Source: Avena insularis
Lineage: Eukaryota; Streptophyta; Magnoliopsida; Poales; Poaceae
Direction: 5' to 3'
Length of the DNA: 64,000 nt
Assembly: GCA_023614405.1 (NCBI GenBank)
Contig: CM042687.1
Location: forward strand, 69,794,992 to 69,858,991
A program made the translations under genes and the position numbers. Position 1 is the first letter of the stretch. Every line of letters starts with the position of its first letter. Below are positions 49,901 to 62,425 of the stretch, in pieces. The notes beneath the pieces are model-generated. The model saw nothing but the letters and a program-made list of their open reading frames with translations, did not search any database and was not told the origin of the DNA.

Positions 49901-51291
49901 TTGCATGCATTGTTTTGTTTCTGTCATTTTATGTGATGAATTGCTTGAATGGTAGATTGAAATATTGTTTGCTTGATTGAATTGTAGTGATTTGAAGTGT
50001 GTGAACATTGCAAAGATCAAGGAGTGAACTCATATTCTCTACCAAAAAGGAAAGTGATGCTTCATACTTTTGTCCCATTATTTTCACTACGCATTAGTGA
50101 TATTTCTAAGTAGGACTTGCATGGAATTTTGCTAAGTGTAAACTATGCCATGGGAAATCCTAGTAGATGAAACCTTAGTAGAATTTCCTAATTTAAGATT
50201 CCTACTACTATCATGCTTAGCTTAGCTAGTAGAAAACAAGGGTGGAATATATATTCATACTATGGAAAATTTCTAAGTCTGTGGACTTGTGTTTTGCTTA
50301 ATAAAAAACTAAGTGAATGAATCACCTGGGTGGAATGGAAGGAATGGTTTGTGGTGAGTGGTTCACAAGGCCCATTTCTATGGTTTACCTTGTGTATCTC
50401 ACTTGTGGATGGCCACCCAGGAACAAAGAGATTTGAGATGTCAAATGTTGAGAAGCTTCAAGTGCAGCCACTTGGCATTATGGGCTCTGCCTGGATCATA
50501 TAGGTTGCAATAACTTAGCCAAATGGACAGTTGGTGGTAGGGGAATGATAGGTTGGAGCGCGTCCATTCTGGTGTAAGGCAAGGTTTCTGAAAGATCTTG
50601 TCTTGGTGAAACCAAGTCTTGTGGGGAAAGTGCACCACCTCTGCAGAGTGTAAAATCTAAGTACTTAGCCATGTCCCTAGCAAAGGACAATTTGAGCATC
50701 AAGACATGGAAGCTATCAAGAATCTCCTCATCCCAATTTCTAAGTTAAAAACTTGTGGTTGAACAAGGGTTGAAGGATCACCAATTTCTATTGGGAGATG
50801 CCTTGGGTGATTTTGTCAAGCAAAAACTTAGTGTTTTCAAATGATAAGGAAAAATCTATTTTGAGCAAAGCAAGCCTAAGCTCCACTTAGCCAAATGCAT
50901 ATAGATGATAGACTCCACTATACTACCATAGTATCACTTGCCAATACAATTCAAATGTATTGACCCTTGTGGCTGTAACTTATTATGTTGCAGGTTTGTT
51001 TGATGTTAGTGAAGTTTATTGATTAGGATTACAAGTCTACAACCAACATGTCTGCCTGTGGCACTTTGAAGATGAAGGACCCCATGCTATTGTTATATTC
51101 TGCTGCATTGTAATGAGATAGCCAAATGAGCTATGTAAGATGTAATAAATTATTTTATTCCTGGTTATAAAGTTGTATTATGACCTTTGTTTCTTGATAT
51201 TACATCTTAACTATGGATGCTAGCTATTCATCTAGGGACTAGCATTGTAAACACATGGATCTCTACCTTATTAAAGGTTGGGAACCTTACA
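46920..51291 (+). repeat. 5' LTR of large-LTR element
   Basis: 4372 bp. AT-rich except for a GC-rich island at ~48240-49080. It contains the telomere-like AAACCCTAAACCCTAA at ~47147 and degenerate repeats at 49460-49830. It matches the 3' LTR closely over most of its length, but two short segments differ strongly. Confidence 0.9.
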
Positions 51292-51293
51292 GA

Positions 51294-51309
51294 TGGTATC
51301 AGAGCATTG
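51294..51309 (+). other. Primer binding site of large-LTR element
   Basis: TGGTATCAGAGCATTG, two bases after the 5' LTR. It resembles the initiator methionine tRNA 3' end used by many plant LTR elements. Confidence 0.85.
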
Positions 51310-51994
51310 TGTTGCCTGTAGAATTGTAACCCTAGGATTGGACAAAACCCCTTAGAAAAATAGGAGTTGAAATTGTTCCAAAACTTATTTACAAACAATC
51401 TTGTAAACTCTTTCCTCAACCATTTTGGTTTTGACTCTACATCTCTTCTATTTCAACTTAATGGATAAAGCCTTTCCATGGCCAAAGACTTCACCATGAG
51501 CAAAGGACTTCATCAACTCTAATGACTTCAACATCTTCAAGTGATTTCAAACTTATTCCCAACAAAGACTTCAACCTTGGATATCACTAAGGACTACAAG
51601 TGAGACAAGAAATGTTTTCCAAGACTTTATGACTAAGGAAACACAACTTGGAAGGAATCATCATCACCCTTGAAGCTTTGTGACCAAGACACAAGAATTT
51701 TCCCAGGGATACAAAGATCTTGTTCATGAAGAATCAACTAATAAGGATGGAAAGATCTCAAATGAACCATATAGATGGACCACCATATTAAGTATAGATC
51801 AAACACACTAACTTATGTGGTGTAACAAAAAAAAATATTTTATTGCTTAAAAAATGTGCTTGAAACTTGTTGTTTGGAGTGGAATGCTTGTTTGTGATTG
51901 CTTGCACATTGCTTGAGTGAATTGTGATGTGTGTGATTAGAATTGATTCCTTAGACATATTTTGCCTATTCTAATCCCAACCCAACCCAAACAG
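51310..51994 (+). other. Leader of large-LTR element
   Basis: About 0.7 kb of A/C-rich non-coding sequence with many TTCAA and ACTTCA runs between the primer site and the reading frame. I see no ORF and no structure beyond this bias. Confidence 0.6.
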
Positions 51995-52996
51995 ATGACT
52001 TCTCCAAGAAACTCCAACATCAAGGATGGCAACAACAACAACCAAGAGGACAACATGAGGGAACTCATAGTAACCCAAACCCAGTTGAACCAAGTGACAG
52101 CTCAATTTATAGCCAACACCAGTGAGGTAGATCCAACCATGCAAAGGTTTTTGGAAACCCAAACCCAATTGTTGCACAAGGTGGCAGATCAAATGATCAA
52201 CATGGGAAACAACTCTTCCAAAGAAGTTTGTGACAACAAGGATGTCAAGGATGATATTCTAGAAGGAACCCAAGATTGCAATATTTGTGGAGACAAGGAT
52301 CACACTTCCAAAGAGCATGAAGATCAATGCCCCAATTGTGAAGAGAAACATCCAGCTAATCAATGCCCCACAACCCAAGCTACTTGTTACCTATGTGAAG
52401 GAAATAATCATGTCCCTATCCAATGCCCCATCTATTCCATAGTTCAACAAAGGAAACAAGGTGGAGTGCAACAACTGATTGCAGATTACCATGAGAGAGC
52501 CAAGTCTACCAAGAAGGATGAAGACAAAGGAAAATGTCAGCTTGCACCTCCATGCAATATGACTCAATTTAAAGGACCAAAGAGGAGACATATGTATTAT
52601 CCAAGGAATAAGAAAAGGTCAAGGAGACCAAGAAACATTCCTACCTTTGATATAACATATGAAGAACATGAACTAGAAGCACTCCTAGCTTTGGAGAAGC
52701 CCAAGAAGAATAAGTATAAGGAGATTAACCAAGTATGGTGCAACAACTGCAAAGAGCTAGGTCATTATGTGTCAACTTGTCCACAAAAGATAGGTGAAGA
52801 ACTCAATCTTATCACATGTTACAATTGTGGTAACCAAGGACATTATGCAAGCAATTGTCCAGAAAAGATGAAGCACAAGATAAAGCCTATGAAGGATCTC
52901 ATCCTTGTCACATGTTTCAAGTGTGGAAACAAAGGACACTATGCATATGTTTGCCCAGAGAGATTTCAACAAAATCCTAAGCAAGCCAAGATGTAA
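51995..52996 (+). CDS. Six-zinc-knuckle Gag-like protein of large-LTR element
   Basis: An intact 333-residue frame. The ATG at 51995 is the first Met; the open frame extends 11 codons farther upstream. Residues 1-90 are Asn/Gln/Asp-rich with a possible short coiled segment at 25-70. Knuckles come in two groups: 95-112 (irregular, CX2CX4HX8C), 112-124 (CX2CX3HX4C) and 131-144 (CX2CX4HX4C), then 249-262, 275-288 and 307-320, all CX2CX4HX4C. A Lys/Arg-rich stretch at 193-213 could bind RNA or act as a nuclear signal. Retroviral-type knuckles bind RNA in Gag nucleocapsid, so packaging of the element RNA is the likely role. No capsid fold, protease DTG or RT motif is visible. A host zinc-knuckle gene captured by the element is the alternative. 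Confidence 0.8.
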   Translation: MTSPRNSNIKDGNNNNQEDNMRELIVTQTQLNQVTAQFIANTSEVDPTMQRFLETQTQLLHKVADQMINMGNNSSKEVCDNKDVKDDILEGTQDCNICGDKDHTSKEHEDQCPNCEEKHPANQCPTTQATCYLCEGNNHVPIQCPIYSIVQQRKQGGVQQLIADYHERAKSTKKDEDKGKCQLAPPCNMTQFKGPKRRHMYYPRNKKRSRRPRNIPTFDITYEEHELEALLALEKPKKNKYKEINQVWCNNCKELGHYVSTCPQKIGEELNLITCYNCGNQGHYASNCPEKMKHKIKPMKDLILVTCFKCGNKGHYAYVCPERFQQNPKQAKM

Positions 52997-53088
52997 TCTA
53001 GTTGGAAAAATTTTAAGGGTGGTAGTACCCTAGTTGTTTTGAGCCAACTTGTAACCCCAGCCTCCCCAAATCTCGGGACGAGATTTAT

Positions 53089-53104
53089 ATTAAGGGTGGT
53101 AGCC
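53089..53104 (+). other. Polypurine tract region of large-LTR element
   Basis: TTAAGGGTGGTAGCC directly before the TGTCACATCC of the 3' LTR. A second AAGGGTGGTAG occurs about 75 bp upstream at ~53017-53027. Confidence 0.7.
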
Positions 53105-56100
53105 TGTCACATCCCAAGATTTTCCAAATCTTGTAATGTGAAAAATAAATAAAAAAATAAAAGATTGTTGAATTTTAGGGTGAAAAGAAACTTTTGTTTC
53201 TAAATGGGAACTTAAAATCCCATCTTGAACAAACTTTGGTAAATGTTTGAATCCAACTAAATTCAAATCAAGAGAAATGCTTTCCTCATAAAATGCATCT
53301 GGAAATTTAAACACTTGAAAAATAAATCCAAACCCTAAACCCTAATGGAATAAAATCATTTCCAAGTTATCTCCAAGCTTATGGATTTGATCCATATAAA
53401 AATTGGTCAAACAAACATTTCAAAATGATCAAGAATGACAAACAGAAATATTATAAGACCATATAAATGATTTCACTTAATTTGGAGCCATAGATAAAAT
53501 CTTATGAATTTAATAAGATAAAGAAATTAAATTTCCAAAGCTAATAAAGCACTTATATAAAATCCATACCAAATGGTGAGCAAATAATCCTAAAGATATT
53601 TAAAAGGATAAATAAATATCAAATAAGATTTTACAAATTGGAATCACCAAGTTTGGATCTATAAATAAGAAGATATGGATTTTATAAGATAGAAATATTA
53701 AATAAGGAATATTTAAATACCAAATTAAATCTTGGCCAAGACCATAAGCAAATGGAATGAATATAATCCAAATCCAAATGAAATAAAAGGATGAAGAATT
53801 TCCAAATAAAATAAAATGGCATTAACCATTCTAACCCTATTTTCAATAAAGACAAATCTCTAATAAGAATAATTATATAATTCATGAGAAATAGTATTTT
53901 GGAATATACCCAAGTGGAATAAAAGTTGTTTAAATTAATTTAACTAAAATAAATCTTCCAAATAAAATTTAGGGAATTAGAACTATATTTAAATTCCATT
54001 GGAATTAAAACAAATACCCAATTCAAATGATTTATGAATCATATTAAATACTTTCCAAATAATTCAATTCAAGATGAATTATTTGACACCCTATTAATCA
54101 AATAAAAACCTACTGAAAAAATTTGGAAGGATTTTAGAAACTTAAATGGTGTTTGAAAATATTATTAAATATTATTTGATTTAAAACAAGGGCTTATTTG
54201 AATAATTAAAAGACCCCAAAAAGAATAAAGTTTTATTCAAAAATTGACTTCAGATTATATTACTAATCAGTATTTAAACCTACACAAATTTTGTCAAAGG
54301 TTTGAATTCAAATGAATGTTTAAATTGTTTAAACAAAATCAAAACAGAAAAATCAAATGAGAAAAAGAAAAACAATCAGATCAAAAAAATGAGAAGGTGC
54401 AATTTCAGCCCATAGCTAGCCCCCGCCCAAAGAAGCCCATCTCCCCACCCCACCAAGCGAAACTGCTTTTCCTCATGAATGAACCCGCTGAGTCGATGAC
54501 AGCCTGGACCCACTCCCCCTCTCTCTCTCTCGCAGACAGCCAGGTCCCACCTTCCCAGTCATCTTCTTCACCCACGCGACGACCACGCCCCCTCTCGCCG
54601 GCCGTTTCTGCAGGTTTTAATTTTCTTCAATACGCGTTGATGCCGCGACCATTACTCGCCGCGACTGTGCCCTATTAACCGCCCTGGTCTCCTCTCCCTT
54701 CTCCCCTAGACCACACCCCACAGGACCCACCAGGCTGCACAAATTTCTCCCTCGAACCCCACTATCTCCGACGGCTTTCCCGGCCGATTCCGGCCAGCCT
54801 CCTCCGCCCCTCGCCTCCTCGAGCACACGAACATGACCCCCAGGCTCTAGCGCACCTCTCTGCATCCTCAGCTCACTCGCACGAGCCATGTATCGTCGAA
54901 TCCGTCATCGTCTGAACGTTGCCACTGTCTGCTCCAACTCCGACGAGCTTCACAGGTAGTCTCTGACCGCACCGCCCTCTCTCTTTGATGCTCCCATACT
55001 CCTTACTATTCCACGCGTCTAATAGCGCCATCTGTTTCCTCTCTCGTGCTCTACAGCATCGTCCCCGACAGCGGCAGTGCGTGCCCGTCGCTAGACAACT
55101 CTCCGGCGAGCAATTCCCACAACTCCAGTGCGCCCCTTGCCTCCTCGCGAGTACCTTGAGATTCACCATGATCCCGCTATTCTGGTGAGCATCTCCTTCT
55201 TCTCCCTTGCTTCCTCTATCGCCAGCTCTGCAGCCATCTGACCGTGCCACCGCTCGCTGTCGCCCAGCGCCGCCGATTGATGGTTGCTTGATCGACAACC
55301 ATAGGATTTATATCCAACATTCGCGAAAGAAACTTAAACGAAGGGGTACGCTTGCCCCTGTGCCGCATGATCCACTTTAGATCTAATGGCTGTTGTCTGT
55401 CGATCCAACCAAAGCGGTACAGACGAATGAAAAGCAGCCACGTGTCCCTGTTAGTTGATTTAAAACAGAATTGATCTATTAGATGTTCCAATTTGAAAAA
55501 TTCATAACTTTCAAACCACACGTCCAAATTTTGCAAATTTTATATCAATGGAATCAGGAAGACAAGTAATTTCTGACCATACACTTTGTTTAGTAAAAAG
55601 CTTCTGTTAAATTGATTTTTTTGCAGAAACTTGTGTATGCATGTTTAGAATATAAAAATTGTTCTAAAATGATTTTGGGGATAAAATCTTTGGCAAATGG
55701 TTTGTTTTGAACCTACTGACCCTAGGAATCAATTGGTGGTTTCAAAAATGTATTTGGTGAAGCAAAAGAATAAAACCTTGAATTAAAACATTTCTAGCCA
55801 AATAAAAATATGGTTTAATTGTTAAAAATGATTTTGGAGGAAAACCTTTGGGAAATGTTTTGATTTAAACTCTCTGACCCTAAACACCAAGTTTATGACT
55901 TAAAAATATATTTGGTAAACCCTATAAAGATTGCTACTTTGATAAAGGCATTTTCAACCACATAAAATAATGACTTGGTTTAAAGTAAAACCTTTTGCAA
56001 ATGGTTTTGCCACTTTATAAAATGATCATTAGGTGTTTCCAAATGTTTATGACCCATTAGAAACCACTTTTACAAATAAAACAATCTTTTGCATGTTTGC

Positions 56101-57487
56101 ATGCATTGTTTTGTTTCTATCATTTTATGTGATGAATTGCTTGAATGGTAGATTGAAATATTGTTTGCTTGATTGAATTGTAGTGATTTGAAGTGTGTGA
56201 ACATTGCAAAGATCAAGGAGTGAACTCATATTCTCTACCAAAAAGGCAAGTGATGCTTCATACTTTTGTCCCATTATTTTCACTATGCATTAGTGTAATT
56301 TCTAAGTAGGACTTGCATGGAATTTTGCTAAGTGTAAACTATGCCATGGGAAATCCTAGTAGATGAAACCTTAGTAGAATTTCCTAATTTAATATTCCTA
56401 CTACTATCATGCTTAGCTTAGCTAGTAGAAAACAAGGATGGAATATATATTCATACTATGGAAAATTTCTAAGTCTGTGGACTTGTGTTTTGCTTAATAA
56501 AACAACTAAGTGAATGAATCACCTGGGTGGAATGGAAGGAATGGTTTGTGTTGAGTGGTTCGCAAGGCCCATTTCTATGGTTTACCTTGTGTATCTCACT
56601 TGTGGATGGCCACCCAGGAACAAAGAGATTTGAGATGTCAAATGTTGAGAAGCTTCAAGTGCAGCCACTTGGCATTATGGGCTCTGCCTGGATCATATAG
56701 GTTGCAATAACTTAGCCAAATGGATAGTTGGTGGTAGGGGAATGATAGGTTGGAGCGCGTCCATTCTGGTGTAAGGGAAGGCTTCTGAAAGATCTTGTCT
56801 TGGTGAAACCAAGTCTTGTGGGGAAAGTGCACCACCTCTGTAGAGTGTAAAATCTAAGTACTTAGCCATGTCCCTGGCAAAGGACAATTTGAGCATCAAG
56901 ACATGGAATCTATCAAGAATCTCCTCATCCCAATTTCTAAGTTAAAAACTTGTGGTTGAACAAGGGTTGAAAGATCACCAATTTCTATTGGGAGATGCCT
57001 TGGGTGATTTTGTCAAGCAAAAACTTAGTGTTTTCAAATGATAAGGAAAAATCTATTTTGAGCAAAGCAAGCCTAAGCTCCACTTAGCCAAATGCATATA
57101 GATGATAGACTCCACTATACTACCATAGTATCACTTGCCAATACAATTCAAATGTATTGACCCTTGTGGCTGTAACTTATTATGTTGCAGGTTTGTTTGA
57201 TGTTAGTGAAGTTTATTGATTAGGATTACAAGTCTACAACAATATGTTTGCCTGTGGCACTTTGAAGATGAAGGACCCCATGCTATTGTTATATTCTGCT
57301 GCATTGTAATGAGATAGCCAAATGAGCTATGTAAGATGTAATAAATTATTTTATTCCTGGTTATAAAGTTGTATTATGACCTTTGTTTCTTGATATTACA
57401 TCTTAACTGTGGATGCTAGCTATTGATCTAGGGACTAGCATTGTAAACACAGGGATCTCTACCTTATTAAAGGTTGGGAACCTTACA
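53105..57487 (+). repeat. 3' LTR of large-LTR element
   Basis: 4383 bp, the direct partner of 46920-51291. In the stretches I compared, only a few bases per hundred differ, so the element is not very old. It ends CCTTACA and is followed by CACCT. Confidence 0.9.
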
Positions 57488-57615
57488 CACCTGCACGATT
57501 TCCGAGGCATGAGGCTCCTCTGAGGTCACCGTTGGTCGGCCTCCGGCTTTCGCCGGCGTCTCACCGGCAAAATATCTGCATGGATTCCTCAGGGAGTTGT
57601 TGGAAGATCACCTAG

Positions 57616-58859
57616 TCTGGTGTGACCACGGGTGGTAAGTTTCTTGAGGGCTCTCTCGCTCGCTCGGTTGATTCTTGGTTGGTTCTTCTCAACGCCAAAG
57701 GCTCTCCCCTTGAGGGCAGATGTTTGGGAAATGGGGAGAAGATTTCTATTGGATCTATTTTAAGGTTCCCCTCTCACCTCTCTCGTGTTAATGATTCTCT
57801 GGTGCCTTCATTTGGCTTTCTTGGTAGATCTCCTACCATCTCTGGAACAGATGAGGACACTGGTTTTAAATGGCATGCTCTTTGCTCCTGCTTGCCGGTT
57901 GATGGTCTGGAGCCTACTAAAGGTTTTTTGATGCTTTTCCCTAGTTCAAAAAGATTAGTCCTCCTCAACCACAATGAGGTGGTTATTGATGCTAGATATC
58001 TGATCCAAGGTGAGGTTGTGGCCTCTGGTGTTTCTATTGATCTTCAGGTGAAGAGGGTTGTAGTTGGCACACAGATCTTGCCCAGCCCTTTGGTTAAGAA
58101 TTTTTCACTCAAGGTTGAGAAGATTGTGCCTAAAACCCTGGATTTCACCAAGGACTCTCCTAAGGAGTGCATTTTTGAATCTTTGAATCGACCTGTGACA
58201 TGGTTATACCCTACGGGTACCCGATGTTAGCATACCTGGTCTAGCCCGACGGAAGGCCCACTCGACGACCTACCAGGGTCCATGACGCCTATGACGGTTC
58301 GGCTGCTATGAAGCCCATATGGACACGGAGTCCCAAGCGCACAAGACAAGGAAAGCTCAAGAGTAGAGTTTGAATACAACTTGTAACCTACTCGTATCGG
58401 TACCTGAGACCTAGCCTCCCCATATATAAAGGCTAGGAGGGTCCAACGAGGAGGGGAGATTACGCTACGCCATAGATTAGACCACAATAGATCTATAGAT
58501 CTAGATCTCTCGACTCATACTCTCGCATACGCACCTCACGCCAGATCGAATCTGTGCACCCTGTAACCTTCGGTTCCGCCGTAATCAAGAGCAGATAAGC
58601 AGGAGTAGGGTTTTCCCTCCGGGGGCCTGAACCTGGGTAAATCTCGTGTCCCCTAGTTGCTTGTCTGTTAACCGTTCCACGATCTCCAGCATCCCCATCT
58701 TCTCCAAAACCCAAGTCCATAACAATGGGCATTGACGAGATTAAACCTCGTCAACCTGCCCTGGATTTCTCATTAGGGCAGAAATTTGAGAAGAAGATTT
58801 TCGATAAATTCAGGCATCAAGTTAATTTCCTTGGTGGTTTCAGAAAGAGACCTTTCTAT
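57616..58859 (+). pseudogene. Unrecognised ORF split by a solo LTR
   Basis: An open frame runs from 57616 (after TAG at 57613; no ATG at its start) to 58200 with text such as WLVLLNAKGSPLEGRC and LVLLNHNEVVIDARYLIQG. It resumes in the same sense at 58725 (MGIDEIKPRQPALDF...) and is cut at 58859 by the LTR of the next element. Removing 58201-58719 and one copy of the 5-bp flank joins the two parts in frame. Total visible length is about 240 codons, with neither a true start nor a stop. I see no domain I can name. Its place among transposons suggests a transposon ORF, perhaps LINE ORF1-like, but that is a guess. Confidence 0.55.
58201..58719 (+). mobile_element. Solo LTR (519 bp)
   Basis: It starts TGGTTATACCC and ends AAGTCCA, TG...CA, flanked by TGACA and TAACA, a 5-bp duplication with one change. 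A TATATAAA box lies at 58423-58430, giving plus orientation. There is no internal region. It interrupts the surrounding ORF. Confidence 0.65.
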
Positions 58860-60516
58860 TGAAGGGAATATGCCCTGAGAGGCAATAATAAAATGTTTAT
58901 TATCTGTATTCCAAGTATATGATAAATGTTTATTTTGCATGCTATAATTGTATTAATACGGAAAATTTAATACATGTGTGTTTAATAAACAAATAGAAAA
59001 TTCCTAGTTATGCCTCTCTCATAAACTAGTTCGTTGATTAACAAGATGATCATAGTTTCCAGATCATAGACATTGGATGTTGTTAATAACGAGATCACAA
59101 CATTAGTGTAATGGTGTGATGAACATTCATCTGAAGTATAGCATTACGATCAAAGTCATTGAGTTTATATTGCTATAAACAATTACGAAGTAGTCCTAAT
59201 CCTTAGACCATGAGATCATGCCAATCACTAACACCGGAAGAGTTTCTTGCTGACATCAAACGTCACACCGTAACTAGGTGATTATAAAGATGGCTTCAAA
59301 GCTACTAAAGAGTTATGTTGAGAATCATGGATCAAGAGTGGAATTTGTTCATCCCGATGACGGATAGGTATGCTCTGGGCCCTCTCGGTGATATCACATT
59401 GGTTAGCTTGCAAGCAAGTGATTTGATCACTAGAATGTTATATCACGAGAACGAGAAAAGAGTGCATGTCAGTAACGAGATCAAACTAGGTATGGAGATA
59501 ACGATGATCGAATCTCGGACATGTAATATATCGTGAAACAAAGGGATTAACATACAAGCATAAAAGGTTCCGACGATCACAGGAAAAGTCATCATTGAAT
59601 GTGTGGGAGTCAGTATGGATCTCCAAGTCCCGCTACTGATTATTGATCGTAGAAGGGTCTCGATCATGTCCGCATTAGTCGCGAACTGTAGGATGACACA
59701 CTTAAGGGACACTGACATCCAATTGGAGCAAAAGTTTCATGCCAAAAGAATGAACAAGCGCAGGAATTTATTTCACTAGATACCGAAACAGGTTTTCGGG
59801 TGAAATTGCATAAAGTGGTTATGCATGTGAAATAGAATTCTAGCAAGGGGTTATTTGTGAATGTTTGTCATTAAAGTAATTGACAAAATTCTGAATAAAA
59901 TAAAAGAGTTTTATTTAATGAGAGTTTGCATTAAATTTGGTGGAAATTTAATGGCATGTTTGAGTGGGATTTTGAGTGGAGGGAATTTAAAGGAATTTTG
60001 TGAGTGGAGTGTCCACCCACATGAAGAGGGGAGGGCAAGGGGGCAGCCCCATGCGCCGGCCACCCCCTTGGGGTTCCCCCCTTTCCTCCTATAAAAGGCA
60101 CCCCTCTCCTCACTTCTCACTCACACCTCCTCGTGAAGGATCTCTCTTCCCCTCTAAAATTTATCCCCCATGGTCTCGGACTAGCGAGATACATATTCCC
60201 GGTGGCTATTCAGCAAGAAAGGGTTGTGCTTCCGCTACATCGCTGGAGCGAGGAGGTGGAGGTTTCTCGGTGTCTTGTACGTGTGTGCGAGCACGGATGC
60301 GCTGCTGCTTTGCGGCGCTAAGACTTCCTCTCGATCTTGAGATCGGCAAGAGATCGTCTACATCAACCACGAGTTGAACTCGTTAAGCTTTGTCGGTCTT
60401 CAAGGGTATGTTCTCTACGGATATACATCTTCCTGTTGTTTGTATCTAGTAGATAGATCTTGGTACATAGTTCCCATCATAGGAAATTTTTTGTTTTCTA
60501 TGCTGTGAACCCTACA
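58860..60516 (+). repeat. 5' LTR of plus-strand Angela/BARE-type Copia element E6
   Basis: 1657 bp from TGAAGGGAATATGCCC to GTGAACCCTACA, the same family as the inverted LTR at 37480-39130. TATAAAA at 60090-60096 marks a probable promoter. The primer site follows at once, so this is the 5' LTR. Confidence 0.9.
60090..60096 (+). promoter_or_regulatory. LTR TATA box
   Basis: TATAAAA within a C-rich context in the LTR at 58860-60516. In the inverted sister LTR the same place reads AATAAAA on the minus strand (~37893). Confidence 0.6.
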
Positions 60517-60517
60517 G

Positions 60518-60530
60518 TGGTATCAGAGCC
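60518..60530 (+). other. Primer binding site of element E6
   Basis: TGGTATCAGAGCC, one base after the LTR, complementary to the initiator methionine tRNA 3' end as in Angela/BARE elements. Confidence 0.9.
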
Positions 60531-61571
60531 GGATCTATGCATAGATACTTTACACGGGTAGTACACATATGAGTATGTGGGCGATGATGATCATGTTGTT
60601 GATGCTTGGTTGTAATTTTGGATATTGGTGGCATAGTGGGATGAAGCGGCCCGGACAAACTTTACATGTCCTCGCACATGAGACCTGTTCCACACTTGAC
60701 ATGCAACTAGTTTGCATAAGTGGCTAGTGGGTGTCTGTCTCTCCTACTATAGTCAATATCTATTTTGCAACGAGTTGTCAACAATTTGGTTATTCTCGTT
60801 GTGGTTCATGTTCGTAGTTAAGAACGGTTCTATCTCGAAAGCCCTAAGCCGCGTAAAACTTGCAATGGATAAATTAGAGGCGTCTAGTTTAGATTGTTGC
60901 TAGGCTAGTGTTATGATATGGTGATGTTGTAAGTAGAAGTATGAGATGATACTCTTACAACATAAATAACATGTAATCTCCATAGACCTTGGACTTACAC
61001 ATAAAGGTATGATAGTGATCATACCACGGTGCACATGATAGAGATCATATGCGGGAACCATATCATTTCACTAATAAACATGTGATGTTTGATAGCATCT
61101 TATATTGCTTGTTTAGCGCTTTGTTAGCATAATAAGATGATCCCTCTTTTAAATATCAAGATAAGAATGTGTTCTTCATTTAGTATGCACCGATTATGTT
61201 TTCGTCGCTCCAAGACATCACGTGATGATCGGGTGTTCTTGGATCCACGACCATATTTCGGGTGTAAAACAGTTACACACGCCAATACTAAGGTTCTATC
61301 TTGGAGAGCCTAGCATGTACAGACATGGCCTCGAAACATGGACCGAAAGGATAAGCATGAGTCATATAGTAGATATGATGCCCATTTGATGCTCGCCTTT
61401 GAAGCTACACCGACTCACGTGATGATCGGACTTGGTGTAGTGGATTTGGTTCATGTAATCACCAAAAAGGCACGAGGGATGTCGTTTTTGAGTGGGAGTT
61501 CATTCGTAATATGGATTAGTTGAACTCAATCTATCATAAACTTAGTCTAAACTTTACGAATTCTGTTGTAG
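60531..61571 (+). other. Untranslated leader of element E6
   Basis: About 1.04 kb between the primer site and the gag ATG, stop-rich in all frames. Long leaders are usual in this family. I see no further feature. Confidence 0.7.
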
Positions 61572-62425
61572 ATGGCACCACCTGCTTTTAATTTCAATGT
61601 GTTCATGGAGAAAGAGAAACTTGCAACGAACGGTAGCAACTTTACCGAATGGGCCATGAATTTGAGGATTCTCCTCTCTGCTGCACAAAAGCAATATGTG
61701 CTAGAAGCGCCCCTAGGCCCCCCACCTTTTGAGGATGCCCCTGACAAGGAGAAGAATGTCTATCAGACTCGTTAGGAGGACCACAACTTAGTTCATTGCG
61801 GCATATTGTATGGGCTAGAGCCGGAACTTCGAAAGCGTTTCGAAAATGGCAATGCTTTTGATACAATAGGTGAGTTGAAAATGATTTTCGACACACATGC
61901 TGCTGTAGAGAGCTACAATGCTTCAGAAAAGTTCTTTAGCTGCATGATGGAAGAGCACAGCTCCGTTAGTGAGCATGTACTCAAGATGTCGGGTTACGCC
62001 GATAAGCTTGTGTCTTTGGGAATAACGATTCCCATTGACTTAGGCATCCATCGTGTTCTGTAGTCTCTGCCACCTAGCTATAAGAGCTTTGTGATGAACT
62101 ATAATATGCAAGGCATGAAGAAGTCTCTCCCCGAGCTTCGCTGCTTAAAACCTGCAGTGGAGATCAAAAGGAACATCAAGTGTTGATGATCAATAGGAAC
62201 ACTGGTTTCAAGAAAGACAAGAAGGGAAAACGGAAGGGAAGTAAGGGCGGCAAGCCGGTTGCCGTGCCTGAAAAGAAACCCCGAGTTGGACCTAAGTCTA
62301 ATACCGAGTGCTACTATTGTAAGGGTACTGGCCACTGGAAGCGCAACTGCCCCAAGTATTTGGCAGACAACAAGGCCGGCAAGGCAAACAAAGGTATATA
62401 TGATATACATGTTATTGATGTGTAA
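61572..62425 (+). pseudogene. gag of element E6 (broken)
   Basis: Starts MAPPAFNFNVFMEKEKLA, passes a capsid-like region (ending SYKSFVMNYNMQGMKKSL) and ends with one zinc knuckle, CYYCKGTGHWKRNC (~62306-62350). In-frame TAG codons stand at 61773 and 62061. A one-base deletion near 62167 changes the frame, and TAA at 62423 separates it from the protease. Gag would form the particle around the element RNA. This copy cannot make it whole. Confidence 0.88.

Larger units (their letters stand above)
46920..57487 (+). mobile_element. Non-autonomous large-LTR retroelement (LARD-like)
   Basis: Two direct repeats of ~4.4 kb flank a 1.8-kb interior. Both begin TGTCACATCC and end GGGAACCTTACA. A primer site (TGGTATCAGAGCATTG at 51294) lies 2 bases after the left LTR, and a purine tract (AAGGGTGGTAG) lies just before the right LTR. 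Flanks are CACCC and CACCT, a near-perfect 5-bp target duplication. There is no protease, RT, RNase H or integrase. The size and layout match the LARD class of grass elements. The CTCGGGACGAGATTT...TAAGGG before the 3' LTR resembles Gypsy elements. The strand follows primer-site and purine-tract order. Confidence 0.9.
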
